Source of the DNA: Candidatus Omnitrophota bacterium | GTDB taxonomy: Bacteria > Hinthialibacterota > Hinthialibacteria > Hinthialibacterales > Hinthialibacteraceae | Assembly (NCBI GenBank): GCA_013177805.1 | Contig: JABLXU010000042.1 | Location: 1 to 48,046, forward strand | Reading direction: 5' to 3' | DNA: 48,046 bases | Part shown: in pieces, positions 26,901-35,237 of the stretch | Layout: each line of letters starts with the position of its first letter | Numbering within the stretch: position 1 is the first letter of the stretch | Notes under the pieces: model-generated | What the model was told of the DNA's origin: nothing | The model's input: the letters and a program-made list of their open reading frames with translations, nothing else | Databases searched by the model: none | Translations under genes and position numbers: made by a program

Positions 26901-27496
26901 AAGTCTTCATCGATCATGGCGCGCATGTCGTCTTCGGTCAGTTCTTCTACTTTTTGTACTTCGTGCGAGGAACGGAATCCATCGAAGAAATGGACAAAAG
27001 GAATCCGCGCCTTGAGGGTGGCCGAATGCGCGATCAGGGCGAGGTCCATCACTTCCTGAATGCTGGCCGAAGAGATCAATCCGAATCCCGTCGAGCGGCA
27101 GCTCATGACATCGCTATGGTCGCCGAAAATGGATAACGCATGCGTGGCCACGGTCCGCGCCGAAACGTGAAACACCGTGGGGGTCAACTCGCCGGCGATC
27201 TTGAACATGTTGGGAATCATGAGCAGAAGGCCTTGGGACGCGGTGAACGTGGTCGTCAACGCGCCGGTCTGCAGCGCTCCGTGAACCGCTCCCGCCGCTC
27301 CCCCCTCGCTCTGCATTTCCACTACCTGCGGCACCACCCCCCAGATGTTTTGGACTCCTTCGGCTGACCATTGATCCGCCCACTCTCCCATATTCGAGGA
27401 GGGGGTGATGGGATAAATCGCGCAAACCTCGCTGACTTTGTGAGCGACATAGGCCGCCGCTTGGTTCCCATCGAGTGTAACCATTCTGCGTGACAT
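23930..27496 (-). CDS. nifJ: Pyruvate:ferredoxin (flavodoxin) oxidoreductase
   Basis: A 1188-residue single-chain enzyme that oxidatively decarboxylates pyruvate with CoA to acetyl-CoA, CO2 and reduced ferredoxin, the usual length for the homodimeric form. In order it has the N-terminal TPP-contacting domain (IYPITPSSNMGEW), the gamma-type domain, a 2x[4Fe-4S] ferredoxin domain with CIQCAKCAMVCP (about residue 695) and CTGCGACVHICP (about 752), then CAGCGETPYV (about 824) and the thiamine-diphosphate motif GDGWAYDIGYGG (about 975). The start at 27496 has GGGAGGTTTTAT upstream; the longer frame adds a 41-residue extension not found in the family. It implies ferredoxin-based, oxygen-sensitive metabolism. 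The dihydroorotate dehydrogenase-like gene follows. Confidence 0.93.
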   Translation of the reverse strand: MSRRMVTLDGNQAAAYVAHKVSEVCAIYPITPSSNMGEWADQWSAEGVQNIWGVVPQVVEMQSEGGAAGAVHGALQTGALTTTFTASQGLLLMIPNMFKIAGELTPTVFHVSARTVATHALSIFGDHSDVMSCRSTGFGLISSASIQEVMDLALIAHSATLKARIPFVHFFDGFRSSHEVQKVEELTEDDMRAMIDEDLVRAHRARALSPDHPVIRGTAQNPDVFFQARETVNPFYLACPGIVQETMDKFARLTGRQYKLFDYVGAPDAERVIVLMGSGAEAAHETVEYLQARGEKVGVVKVRLYRPFSVKHFVQELPATVKKIGVLDRTKEPGGPGEPLYLDVISAVNEAMAEGYAPFQSAPRIVGGRYGLSSKEFTPAMIKGVFDNLAQDRPKNHFTVGIVDDVTQSSLEYDPNFIIESDDVVRGMFFGLGSDGTVGANKNSIKIIGEDTPNFAQGYFVYDSKKAGSVTVSHLRFGPRPIRSTYLLTSANFIGCHQFVFLEKYDMLEKAVEGAVFLLNSPYGPDEVWDKIPRRVQEQIIQKKIKFYVIDAYKVARETGMGVRINTIMQTCFFAISGVLPKDEAIAAIKNTIKKTYGAKGDEIVQKNFEAVDKSLAGLFEVKVPAQATSTIEIPPTVSPKAPQFVQEVTAKIIAGKGDELPVSKFPVDGTFMTGTSRWEKRNIALEIPVWDETVCIQCAKCAMVCPHAAIRIKIYDPKYLANAPATFKAVDARGREFEGMKFTLQVAPEDCTGCGACVHICPAKNKQEPKLKAINMKPQEPLRVPERENFDFFLEIPDMDRSQVKINTIKGSQLLTPLFEFSGACAGCGETPYVLLLSQLFGDRAIIANATGCSSIYGGNLPTTPWTVNREGRGPAWSNSLFEDNAEFGFGFRLTLDKLNEYARILLKKLAPQIGDELVMGLLTADQSTEAGIQEQRNRVAALKAKLESLNGSSEVKNLRSIADYLVKKSVWIVGGDGWAYDIGYGGLDHVLASGRNVNVLVLDTEVYSNTGGQMSKATPLGAVAKFAAGGKPIAKKDLGMIAMSYGSIFVAKVAMGANDLQCVKAFLEAEAYDGPSLILAYSHCIAHGINMRTGYDTQKAAVESGHWPLFRYNPDLAKQGQNPLQLDSKDPRISYQDFAYQQTRFKMLTKSNPEESKRLIELGQKEITNRWHLYRQLEAMTYGPAD

Positions 27497-28485
27497 GTAT
27501 AAAACCTCCCAGGGTTGTCTCTCCGTTCGCTGTGGAACCAAAATGGGAGAGCATGATTCGTGAAGGTGTGTTTCTACAAGAAGATTACTAACACAATTCC
27601 TTTTCCTCAAGTGCGGCACAATTCGCCTCTCCGGTTTTCCGGTTTTTCCCGCGCTGAATAAAGATTACGATCACTCAATATAAGGTTCTCCCGGGAATAG
27701 CGTATCTTCGATGCTTTTGGCCTAAGGGGTCCAGGGTTACAACCCTGGGCTGCAATGAAAGCGAGATTGCACCCAATACCAGGAAAGCCCGCCGGGGCGA
27801 TAGGATCTTGCTCCATCCAATCCGCCCGTCCAGAGAGAGGGACTTCGGGGCCGTTATCTCCGGACGGTTTGATGGAATGGCCAACCCCAAAAAGTATGCA
27901 CTTACCGGATGATCTATATATAAATTATAAAAATTAAAATTAAATGGTTTTTTTACATATGAAAAGTTGCAGTGGGGCCGCCCACTCTTTACACATAAAT
28001 ACCCTCTTATTTGTTTCCCCTTCCGCGTGGAGAGAGCACACCCTTGATGTACTACCGGTGATGTGTTACCAATGTCCCCACTCCCCCGGGGCCTACGCGC
28101 GCGAATGATACCGTTGTCTCAGAGTGTGGAATTGGGATGAGGGAAGTCTGGAAAAGAGGAACTCTTTCTTTTGAATCATCCGGGACGTGCGCGCCTGATG
28201 AGGTACAATCGATTCCATTCACCCCGGGATGAGGACGAACTCCGAGTTCCGGCCTTACCAACATGCCCTCACCCTGGTTCTCTTCTAGAGGGAAAGGGGG
28301 TTTTTAGAGGTGCTCTCTTCCAGAGGGAGAGGGGGTTTGGGGGGTGGTTTTCATCGACCAATTCGAAAAGAAGCGAGTCAGTGCTCTTAAGAAAAGAACC
28401 GCCGGCCGGATGAGCCTTTCTTTTCACCACCAACGAGGAAAACATTGCCTCTATTTTTTTTATAAATTGAATTGGAGACTTGGGT
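27497..28485. other. Long gene-free divergent region with repeats
   Basis: This 989-bp gap between nifJ and the permease gene holds one CCCAGGGTT palindrome (27727-27752), an inverted family-B copy (27895-27914), an AT-rich block with homopolymer A/T runs (27910-28020), and the composite repeat at 28174-28425. The short frames in it are not convincing genes. A weak minus-strand promoter for nifJ is possible around 27570-27610, but it matches poorly. Confidence 0.5.
28174..28425. repeat. Composite intergenic repeat, copy 1
   Basis: The unit starts with a family-B copy (ATCATCCGGGACGTGCGC, then an AATCGATTCCATTC segment), continues to a family-A palindrome (doubled here), and ends with a TGGTTTTCATCGA segment followed by an A-rich stretch and CCGGCCGGATGA. 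The same order recurs at 32412-32620 with the same spacing of parts, although the sequence has drifted. Both copies lie just upstream of a plus-strand metabolic or transport gene. Confidence 0.6.
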
Positions 28486-30018
28486 ATGCTGGCCAAACTG
28501 TTTCGGATCAAATCGGTCGACCGGATTCTCGCGGATTCCGCCCGTACGGAGGGCCAGCTCAAGCGGGCGTTGACCTGGGTGGACCTGGTTCTGTTCGGGA
28601 TCGGAGCCATAATCGGGGCCGGGATCTTCGCCACCATCGGGACCGCGGTCGCGGGAGACGGTATGCGTCCCGGAGCAGGTCCGGCGTTGATTCTTTCATT
28701 TGGCCTTACCGCCCTCGCCTGCGGATTTTCAGCCTTGTGTTACGCGGAATTCGCCGCCCTGGTGCCGATCTCCGGCAGCGCCTACACCTATTCATACGCC
28801 ACCTTGGGCGAATGGATCGCGTGGATTATCGGCTGGGACCTGATCATCGAGTACGCCATCGGCAACGTGGCCGTGGCGATCAGTTGGAGCGGCTATTTCT
28901 GCGATCTTTTAGCGGGATTCGGCATCGAGTTTCCCCTTTGGATGGTCACCGATTACCGCACGGCCCTGCAACGCGGCGATGTCTTGCCCAACGCGCCGCA
29001 TCTTTTCGGCCTGCCGATTGTGTTTAACCTGCCGGCGGTGGGGATCGTCACGCTGTTGACCATCCTGATCGTCATCGGCGTCAAGGAAAGTTCGCGCTTC
29101 AACGGCCTGATGGTCGCCTTGAAGCTGGCCGTGTTGTTCTTTTTCTGTTTCGTCGGATTCTTCTACATCCGGCCGGAAAATTATGTCCCTTTCGCGCCGA
29201 ACGGCTGGCCGGGGATTCAATCCGGCGCGGCGATCGTCTTCTTTGCCTTCATTGGTTTCGACGCCGTCTCGACCCTGGCGGAGGAAACCCGCACGCCGTC
29301 CTACGATCTACCCATGGGGATAATCGGTTCCTTGGTGATCTGTTCGGTTATCTACATTCTGGTCTGCGCGGTTTTTTCCGGCATCGTGCCCTATGAGGCG
29401 CTGAAATCCATGCTCGCGTCCGAAAAAGCCGAACCGCTGACCATGGCGTTCAAGTATGCTTCCGCCACCGATTCGGAGGGAATGTTTTCAGGGGGATTTT
29501 TGAATTTCGCCACGGGGGTGGTCGCGTTCGGAGCGGTGGTGGCCAACACAGCCGTGCTGCTGGTGTTTCAGGTCGGCCAGCCGCGGATTCTGTTTTCCAT
29601 GTCCCGTGACGGGCTGCTGCCGCCTGTGTTTATGTCGGTGCACAAGCGCTTCCAGACACCCGATTTTTCCATCATCGTCACCGGCGTCTTCGTGGCGTTT
29701 TTTTCCGCCTTCATGAGTATCGACGAGATGGTGGACCTCTGTAACATCGGCACTTTGTTCGCTTTCATTCTGGTCTGCGCGGGCGTGATGATTCTGCGGA
29801 TCCGTGAGCCGGAGCGGAAACGGCCCTTCCGCGCGCCTTTCGGCTTTGTGGTGCCCATCCTCGGCATCCTGTCCTGTATTATCCTGATGTTGGGTCTGCC
29901 CTGGCTCACGTGGAAACGCTTCTTGATTTGGCTGATCACCGGGATGATTATTTATTTTCTGTACGGCATCCGTCACAGCCGGCTGGAGAACTCGGAAATC
30001 GAACCAGATGCCGTATAA
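28486..30018 (+). CDS. APC-family amino acid permease
   Basis: A 510-residue secondary transporter with about twelve membrane helices. The helix-1 signature FGIGAIIGAGIFATIGTA is that of the amino acid-polyamine-organocation superfamily, and FFAFIGFDAVSTLAEETRTP in helix 6 and the following loop is typical of the cationic amino acid transporter branch. It should take up an amino acid or amine with protons. The ATG at 28486 is preferred over the TTG at 28480 because GGAG lies 8 nt upstream. It ends 15 bp from the convergent phnX gene; a link to aminoethylphosphonate uptake or alanine handling is possible but unproven. Confidence 0.88.
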   Translation: MLAKLFRIKSVDRILADSARTEGQLKRALTWVDLVLFGIGAIIGAGIFATIGTAVAGDGMRPGAGPALILSFGLTALACGFSALCYAEFAALVPISGSAYTYSYATLGEWIAWIIGWDLIIEYAIGNVAVAISWSGYFCDLLAGFGIEFPLWMVTDYRTALQRGDVLPNAPHLFGLPIVFNLPAVGIVTLLTILIVIGVKESSRFNGLMVALKLAVLFFFCFVGFFYIRPENYVPFAPNGWPGIQSGAAIVFFAFIGFDAVSTLAEETRTPSYDLPMGIIGSLVICSVIYILVCAVFSGIVPYEALKSMLASEKAEPLTMAFKYASATDSEGMFSGGFLNFATGVVAFGAVVANTAVLLVFQVGQPRILFSMSRDGLLPPVFMSVHKRFQTPDFSIIVTGVFVAFFSAFMSIDEMVDLCNIGTLFAFILVCAGVMILRIREPERKRPFRAPFGFVVPILGILSCIILMLGLPWLTWKRFLIWLITGMIIYFLYGIRHSRLENSEIEPDAV

Positions 30019-30033
30019 TCCATTACTCTCCCC

Positions 30034-30864
30034 TCACGGCCGTTCCCCCCGGGCCAGGCGGGCGTTGATTTCATCCAGCAAAGGCGGGACATCCGCGATC
30101 CCATCCACGACATAGTGCGCCCCGGCTTGCGACATCCGCGTATAAGCCTGTTGCCGTTTGCGTTCCCGGACGGCGGGATCCATCGCGGCGATTTCCTGCT
30201 CCGTCATGCCGAATTCGTTGCCGGTCAGGGCCAGGCCGATGGTCCACATCCCCGCGTTCAGGCCTTCGGCGATATCGGGCAATGTGTCGCCCACTTTGAC
30301 AAATGCCTCCATGGGATAAATCTGGAGGTTCATGGCGTTCTGGAGGCACATCCACGGGGCGGGACGGCCCGCGGGAACCTGCGTGGCGCAGACGGAGGAA
30401 TCCGGCTCGTAGCCCCGGTCTTTCGCCTCTTTGTATAAGATCTCCATCATTTCGCTGGTATAGCCGGTAGTGGAGCCGATCTTGAGGCCGCGCCGCCGGA
30501 AATCGCGGACTGCTTCGAGCGTACCGGGGATCAGGTCCGCGTAATCTTTCAGGCAGGCGAGTTGCAACGGCACGAAATCCTTGAACATTTCCTCCACGTC
30601 TTCCTCCGTGCACGGGCGCTTGTGGACTTCCTGCCATGACTTGGCCACTTCCTCGATTTGCGAGATCTCGCGGATGTGGACTTTTTTATGCGCGCCCATT
30701 GGCTTGCGGGCTTGTTCGATGGTGATGGGCACCTGCCGCCGTTTGTAGACCTCGATGAACACCACCGCCGGCGCAAAGCAGCCGTAGTCCATGGTGGTTC
30801 CCGCCCAATCCAGAATGACCGCCTTCAACGGCCCGCGGTAGGTGCGCTGGAATACGAAATCCAT
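30034..30864 (-). CDS. phnX: Phosphonoacetaldehyde hydrolase
   Basis: A 276-residue HAD-superfamily enzyme that splits phosphonoacetaldehyde into acetaldehyde and phosphate. The nucleophile is D19 in DWAGTT, a PhnX hallmark. K60 in MGAHKKVH is the Schiff-base lysine of the cap domain. GSTTGYT and GRPAPWMCLQNAM are further family signatures. The start is supported by AAGGAG 9 nt upstream. It lies 284 bp downstream of phnW on the same strand, the order expected for a phnWX pathway, although a repeat cluster fills the gap. Confidence 0.93.
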   Translation of the reverse strand: MDFVFQRTYRGPLKAVILDWAGTTMDYGCFAPAVVFIEVYKRRQVPITIEQARKPMGAHKKVHIREISQIEEVAKSWQEVHKRPCTEEDVEEMFKDFVPLQLACLKDYADLIPGTLEAVRDFRRRGLKIGSTTGYTSEMMEILYKEAKDRGYEPDSSVCATQVPAGRPAPWMCLQNAMNLQIYPMEAFVKVGDTLPDIAEGLNAGMWTIGLALTGNEFGMTEQEIAAMDPAVRERKRQQAYTRMSQAGAHYVVDGIADVPPLLDEINARLARGERP

Positions 30865-31148
30865 GGGTCTATCTCCTTATGATAGGAATGTATTTATGGT
30901 TCATCCGATAATCGCGTGCCTGATAGTGATAAAGGTACTATCAACTAAATGGGAGGGGTGATACAAATACCATCCAACCGAAATTCCCTCACTCTAACCC
31001 TCTCCCAGAGGGAGAGGGGATTTTAGGGTTTATCCGAGAAGTGCGTGCCTGATGAATTGCAATTGATTCCATCCGCTCCGGATGAGGGCGGGCGTCAAGG
31101 TCCGCCTTGAGCTCTTGGTATACCCACTTTCAATCCCCTTATCCCCGC
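30865..31148. repeat. Repeat cluster between phnX and phnW
   Basis: The gap holds a family-B fragment at 30899-30925, a family-A palindrome at 30984-31030 (CCCTCACTCTAACCC then the CTCTCCCAGAGGGAGAG stem) and another family-B copy at 31028-31090 carrying AATTGATTCCATCCG. The palindrome could fold in the phnWX transcript and affect expression of phnX. Confidence 0.55.
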
Positions 31149-32279
31149 TTACAGCACCACGCCCATTTCATCGATTACCTCCCGGATGGCCGCCAGCAGG
31201 GTCCGGATGTCGGCCTCGAAAATCCGCCCGATGTTCCCGATCCGGAAACAATTCGCGTTGCTGACCTTGCCGGGATAAATCACCTGATCCCGCTGATTCA
31301 GCCGGCGGTAGAACTCCTCGAACGAGAATTTAGGGTGTTCCGGATACAGGTACGAAGTGATGATGTATCCCTGCCGATCGCGGGGCAGATATTCCTGGAA
31401 ACCCATCCCGCTCATCCCCGCGGTCAATGTTTGGTAGTTCTTCTGATACCGCGCCGCCCGGCCTTCCACGCCGCCCTCGGCCTCCAGTTCGAGCAACGCC
31501 TGTTGGAACGCGAGGATGGCGTGCGTGGGCGGGGTGAAGCGGAACTGGCCGTTGCTCTCCAGTCCTTTCCATTGGCCGAACAGGTCCAGGCTCAGGCTAC
31601 GGGCGTACCCTTCGGTCTTCAGGAACGGCTCTTTCCGCGCGAGGATGAACGAAAAGCCCGGCACGCCCTCGATGCACTTGTTGGCGGAAGAGACCAGGTA
31701 GTCGATATGGCAGCGGGCCAGATCCATGGGGACCGCCCCGAAGCTGCTCATGGCGTCCACGAAATAAACACGGCCCGCGCGGTGGACGATCCCGCCGATC
31801 TCCCCGACTGGATTCATGATGCCCGTAGTGGTTTCGCAGTGCACCACGGCAACATGGGTGATGGCGGGATCATGTTTCAGCGTCTCCTCGATCTGCTCCA
31901 AATCGGGGCAGGAGTCTTCGGGGTATTCCAACTTCACCACGCCGATCTTCAAAATCGAGGCGATTTTGGCTATGCGGTGGCCGTACGCGCCGTTGATGAT
32001 CACCAGGAGTTTGCCGTCCGGTGGGATCGTGGAGGAGACGACCGCCTCGATGCCGAACGTGCCGCTGCCCTGCATGAGCACCGCTTCGTACCCCGCGTCC
32101 CCCACGTGGCCTAATTCCAGCAACCGCCGGCGGATGAACCGCACGGTCTCGATGAACTCCGTGTCCCGCGAGCCCAGATCGCGCAGCAGGGCTTGCTTGA
32201 CGGTCCGGCTCGTGGTCAACGGACCGGGAGTGAATAGAATTTTGTCTTTCCAACCGGGCATCGCTTTCAGTGGATTCAT
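31149..32279 (-). CDS. phnW: 2-aminoethylphosphonate:pyruvate transaminase
   Basis: A 376-residue fold-type I PLP transaminase that converts 2-aminoethylphosphonate and pyruvate to phosphonoacetaldehyde and alanine. The N-terminal [20 protein letters not shown] is the PhnW signature, the PLP lysine is K201 in SSANKC, and the conserved DLGSRD and [10 protein letters not shown] segments are present. The start at 32279 has GAGG 8 nt upstream; a start two codons earlier would place it too close. It would be first in a phnW-phnX unit. The alanine formed and the pyruvate used link it to the pyruvate enzymes elsewhere in the window. Confidence 0.93.
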   Translation of the reverse strand: MNPLKAMPGWKDKILFTPGPLTTSRTVKQALLRDLGSRDTEFIETVRFIRRRLLELGHVGDAGYEAVLMQGSGTFGIEAVVSSTIPPDGKLLVIINGAYGHRIAKIASILKIGVVKLEYPEDSCPDLEQIEETLKHDPAITHVAVVHCETTTGIMNPVGEIGGIVHRAGRVYFVDAMSSFGAVPMDLARCHIDYLVSSANKCIEGVPGFSFILARKEPFLKTEGYARSLSLDLFGQWKGLESNGQFRFTPPTHAILAFQQALLELEAEGGVEGRAARYQKNYQTLTAGMSGMGFQEYLPRDRQGYIITSYLYPEHPKFSFEEFYRRLNQRDQVIYPGKVSNANCFRIGNIGRIFEADIRTLLAAIREVIDEMGVVL

Positions 32280-32717
32280 ACCCATGGCCTCACTGTCCCA
32301 AACAACCTGTGGAGTTGCTGAATCATAATGACAAATGATCCAATGTGGTAGGCGGGAGTGGCGCCATGATCTACCTTCCCAGGGCGAAAGCCTGGGGCTA
32401 TTTTAAATGAAGTTCATCCGGTAAGTGCATACCACAAGATATAATCGATTCCATTTTCGCCGGGATGATCGCTGACGCCAAGGTTTGCCCCTGCTAAAAA
32501 ACCCTCACCCTAGCCCTTTCCCAGGGGGAGAGGGAATTATGAGAGGTGGTTTTCATCGATCATTTCGAAGAGATGCGAAACGGCGATCTGGAAAAAAGCG
32601 CGCGCCGGCCATATGAATCTTGAATGGGCTGCCGGCGAGGAACAATCCGTCGTGCATGGTGGGCAAGCATCCCGTTTAGAAAAAATCCAATCCGATCCTG
32701 GGTGTAAACACAAACAC
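32280..32717. other. Divergent gene-free region before the PbfA-like gene
   Basis: It holds a CCCAGGG...CCTGGGG palindrome (32374-32396) and the second copy of the composite repeat (32412-32620). I find no good promoter for either phnW or the PbfA-like gene. An open frame extends upstream of 32718 through the repeat, which argues that the extension is not coding. Confidence 0.5.
32412..32620. repeat. Composite intergenic repeat, copy 2
   Basis: It starts TTCATCCGGTAAGTGCAT, then ATAATCGATTCCATTTTCG, then the family-A palindrome at about 32501-32540, then TGGTTTTCATCGATCATTTC, an A-rich stretch, and GCGCCGGCCATATGA. Parts and order match copy 1 at 28174-28425. This copy overlaps the first codons of the long open frame that begins at 32613. 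Confidence 0.6.
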
Positions 32718-34100
32718 ATGGATCCACATCAAAGATTGTCCGATAAATCCAGTCAGGAAATCGTTCCGTCGGAAGGGGATGTCAACCGTTCCCCGTTCCG
32801 CGAGGAATGGCTGCAGAATCATACCGGCGCGGAAACGCGGCATTGGCTCGAGGAAGACGCGAAATATTTTCTTCATCAATCCCTCTCCACGCCCTGCCTG
32901 AACGTTCTTCAACATTGCGAAGGAATTTACCTGGAAGACCTGGAGGGCCGCCGGTACATGGATTTTCACGGCAACAATGTCCATCAGGCGGGATTCGCTC
33001 ATCCCCGCGTCATCCAGGCCATCAAGGATCAACTGGACAAGTTGTCTTTCTGCACTCGACGTTATACCAATATCCCCGCTATTCAGTTGGCCAAGAAGCT
33101 GGCGGAACTCGCCCCGGGGGATCTCAACAAAGTCTTGTTCGCGCCGGGAGGCACTTCCGCGATCGGCATGGCGTTGAAACTGGCGCGCGCCGCGACCGGC
33201 CGGTTCAAAACCATTTCGATGTGGGATTCGTTCCATGGCGCGTCGCTGGACGCCATTTCGATCGGTGGCGAGGCCTTGTTCCGCCAGGGGATCGGACCCC
33301 TGTTGCCTGGAACCGAGCACGTGCCGCCTCCGGATCCGGCGCATTGTCCGTGGGGTTGCGCGGGGACCTGCAACCTGAAGTGCGCGGAATACATCGAGTA
33401 TGTGCTCGAAAAAGAGGGCGACACCGCCGCCGTGATCGCCGAAACCGTGCGCAGCACGCCGTATATCCCCCCGCCGGACTATTGGCGCGTGGTCCGGGAG
33501 GCCTGCGACCGCCACGGCGCGCTGCTCATTTTGGACGAGATACCCCATTGCCTCGGCCGCACGGGCAAAATGTTTACATTTGAACATTATGGCATCATCC
33601 CGGACATGGTGGTGATCGGCAAGGGACTGGGCGGGGCGGTGTTTCCCCTGGCGGCGCTGATCGTCCGCGAATCGTTGGATTGCGTCCCCGAGCGGGCGCT
33701 GGGGCATTACACGCATGAGAAGAATCCCGTGGCTTGCGCGGCCGCCCTGGCGTTGATCGAGGTGCTGGAGAGCGAAAATCTGTTGGAAAACGCCCGGCGG
33801 CTGGGAGATTACGCCCTGGAACGGATGCATGCCATGAAGGTACGGCATCCACTCATCGGCGATGTCCGGGGGTTGGGCCTCTTGATGGGCATCGAGTTAC
33901 TAAAGGACCGCGCCACCCGCGAACGGGCCACCCCGGAGGCCGAACAGGTGATGTACGCCGCCTTGGCCAAGGGACTCAGTTTCAAGGTGACCATGGGGAA
34001 CATCCTCACCCTCACCCCGCCGCTGACCATCACCCAACCGCAGTTGGACACGGCGTTCGATATTCTCGAGGATTGTTTGAGAGAAATCGAACAGACCTAA
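32718..34100 (+). CDS. pbfA: PbfA-like (R)-1-hydroxy-2-aminoethylphosphonate ammonia-lyase
   Basis: A 460-residue class III aminotransferase-fold PLP enzyme. The PLP lysine is K302 in VIGKGLGG. HQSLSTPCLN, YMDFHGNNVHQ, TRRYTNIPAI and the SMWDSFHGASLDAISIGGEA segment mark a subgroup close to PbfA, which removes ammonia from (R)-1-hydroxy-2-aminoethylphosphonate to give phosphonoacetaldehyde, the PhnX substrate. The flanking phnW and phnX genes support this reading. Plain transaminases of other specificity remain possible. The start at 32718 gives the family length; the extension from 32613 lies in a repeat. The ribosome site is poor, so the start could shift. Confidence 0.75.
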   Translation: MDPHQRLSDKSSQEIVPSEGDVNRSPFREEWLQNHTGAETRHWLEEDAKYFLHQSLSTPCLNVLQHCEGIYLEDLEGRRYMDFHGNNVHQAGFAHPRVIQAIKDQLDKLSFCTRRYTNIPAIQLAKKLAELAPGDLNKVLFAPGGTSAIGMALKLARAATGRFKTISMWDSFHGASLDAISIGGEALFRQGIGPLLPGTEHVPPPDPAHCPWGCAGTCNLKCAEYIEYVLEKEGDTAAVIAETVRSTPYIPPPDYWRVVREACDRHGALLILDEIPHCLGRTGKMFTFEHYGIIPDMVVIGKGLGGAVFPLAALIVRESLDCVPERALGHYTHEKNPVACAAALALIEVLESENLLENARRLGDYALERMHAMKVRHPLIGDVRGLGLLMGIELLKDRATRERATPEAEQVMYAALAKGLSFKVTMGNILTLTPPLTITQPQLDTAFDILEDCLREIEQT

Positions 34101-34130
34101 GGGCGGCATCGGAAATTCCGCCGGGCCGTG

Positions 34131-34136
34131 TATAAT
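34131..34136 (+). promoter_or_regulatory. Possible -10 element of the HAD gene
   Basis: A perfect TATAAT stands 42 bp before the HAD start, directly after a CGGAAATTCCG palindrome (34110-34120) that is part of a larger GGCGG...CCGCC hairpin. No good -35 is visible at 16-18 nt spacing, so the promoter would need an activator or is fortuitous. Confidence 0.3.
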
Positions 34137-34177
34137 CCCCCATTCATACCCAGACACTCCAACGAGGAGCACCACGG

Positions 34178-34939
34178 ATGAGAAGTAAAATCAAGGCGAT
34201 TACTTTCGACCTATGGGACACGCTGTTCGCCGATGACACGGACGAACCCAAGCGCCAGAAGGCCGGGTTCCCCCCCAAACCGGTCGAACGGCGCGAGTTG
34301 GTCCATCAATACCTGCACCGCCACGCGCCCATCGCCCGGGACCTGGTGGATGCCGCCTACAACGCCGCCGACGCGGCCTTCAACAAGGTTTGGCACGAAC
34401 ACTATGTCACCTGGACCGTGCGGGAGCGGCTCTCCATTGTGTTCAAGGCCCTGAAACGCGAGTTGCCGGAAAAAGAACTGGCCGAGTTGATCCGCCTGCA
34501 CGAGGAGATGGAACTGCGCTTCCGCCCCGATCCCGCCCCCGGTGCGGGCGAGGCTCTTCGGACCCTCAAGCCACGCTACAAACTGGGAGTCATCTCGGAC
34601 GCCATCTTCACGCCGGGCCGCGCCCTGCGCCAGTTGCTCGATGGCGAGGGATGGCTGGGGCTGTTCGATTCGCTGGTCTTTTCGGATGAGGTGGGATGCT
34701 CCAAGCCCCAGCGGCTGGTGTTCGAAACGGCCGCGGCGCAGTTGGGGGTCGATCTCGGCGAAATTGTCCACATCGGCGACCGGGAATCGAACGATGTCGA
34801 CGGCCCCCACGCCGTTGGCGCGCGGGCGGTTCTCTTCACGGGCATCAAGGACCGCGGCAGCGCGAAAAGCCAGGCGGACGCGGTTTGCGATGACTTTGCC
34901 CGCCTGCCCGCGGTGCTGGAGCAGATGGATCAATCGTAG
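34178..34939 (+). CDS. HAD-superfamily phosphatase-like hydrolase
   Basis: A 253-residue HAD protein. The nucleophile D11 lies in FDLWDTL, where the usual second Asp is Trp13, a variant seen in many FDLWxTL members. GVISDA is motif II, the CSKPQRLVF segment holds the motif III lysine, and GDRESNDVDG is the acidic motif IV. It has a helical C1-type cap. The substrate is unknown. GAGGAGCACCACGG precedes the start. It follows the PbfA-like gene by 77 bp and may be co-transcribed, so a phosphonate- or phosphate-ester-related substrate would be in keeping. Confidence 0.83.
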   Translation: MRSKIKAITFDLWDTLFADDTDEPKRQKAGFPPKPVERRELVHQYLHRHAPIARDLVDAAYNAADAAFNKVWHEHYVTWTVRERLSIVFKALKRELPEKELAELIRLHEEMELRFRPDPAPGAGEALRTLKPRYKLGVISDAIFTPGRALRQLLDGEGWLGLFDSLVFSDEVGCSKPQRLVFETAAAQLGVDLGEIVHIGDRESNDVDGPHAVGARAVLFTGIKDRGSAKSQADAVCDDFARLPAVLEQMDQS

Positions 34940-35237
34940 GCGGGCAGGAAGCCGGGACTCATTTGTCAAAATCAGGATAGGACGCACTATGTTTCGCTGA
35001 TCCATCCCACGGAGGCTATGGTTCATCCGTTCTGTACGTGTCATCCACTCGATGCCAGGGATGGATACAAAAGTCCGCCCCCTACCCAATTCCCTCAACC
35101 TAGTCCTTTCCCAGAGAGAGGGGAATGGTGGAAGTCATTACGCGGAATGTTGGGGGCCGATGCCAATCATGGAATTAACCCATTGATGCAACGATTCTTT
35201 CTTTCGGGATCTTTCAAGATTACGGAGATAAAAAACC
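34940..35237. other. Intergenic stretch before the amidotransferase gene
   Basis: It holds a family-A palindromic repeat at about 35089-35130 (CCCTCAACC then CTTTCCCAGAGAGAGGGG) and a decayed ATCCGTTC / TCATCC segment from about 35019. No gene is supported. Confidence 0.45.

Noticed and set aside
27497..28485. Short genes in the nifJ-permease gap
   Set aside because: Open frames there are 60-80 codons, cross the dispersed repeats, and lack ribosome sites or recognisable motifs.
32613..32717. N-terminal extension of the PbfA-like protein
   Set aside because: It lies in, or right after, a repeat that also occurs before a different gene, and it makes the protein longer than the family.
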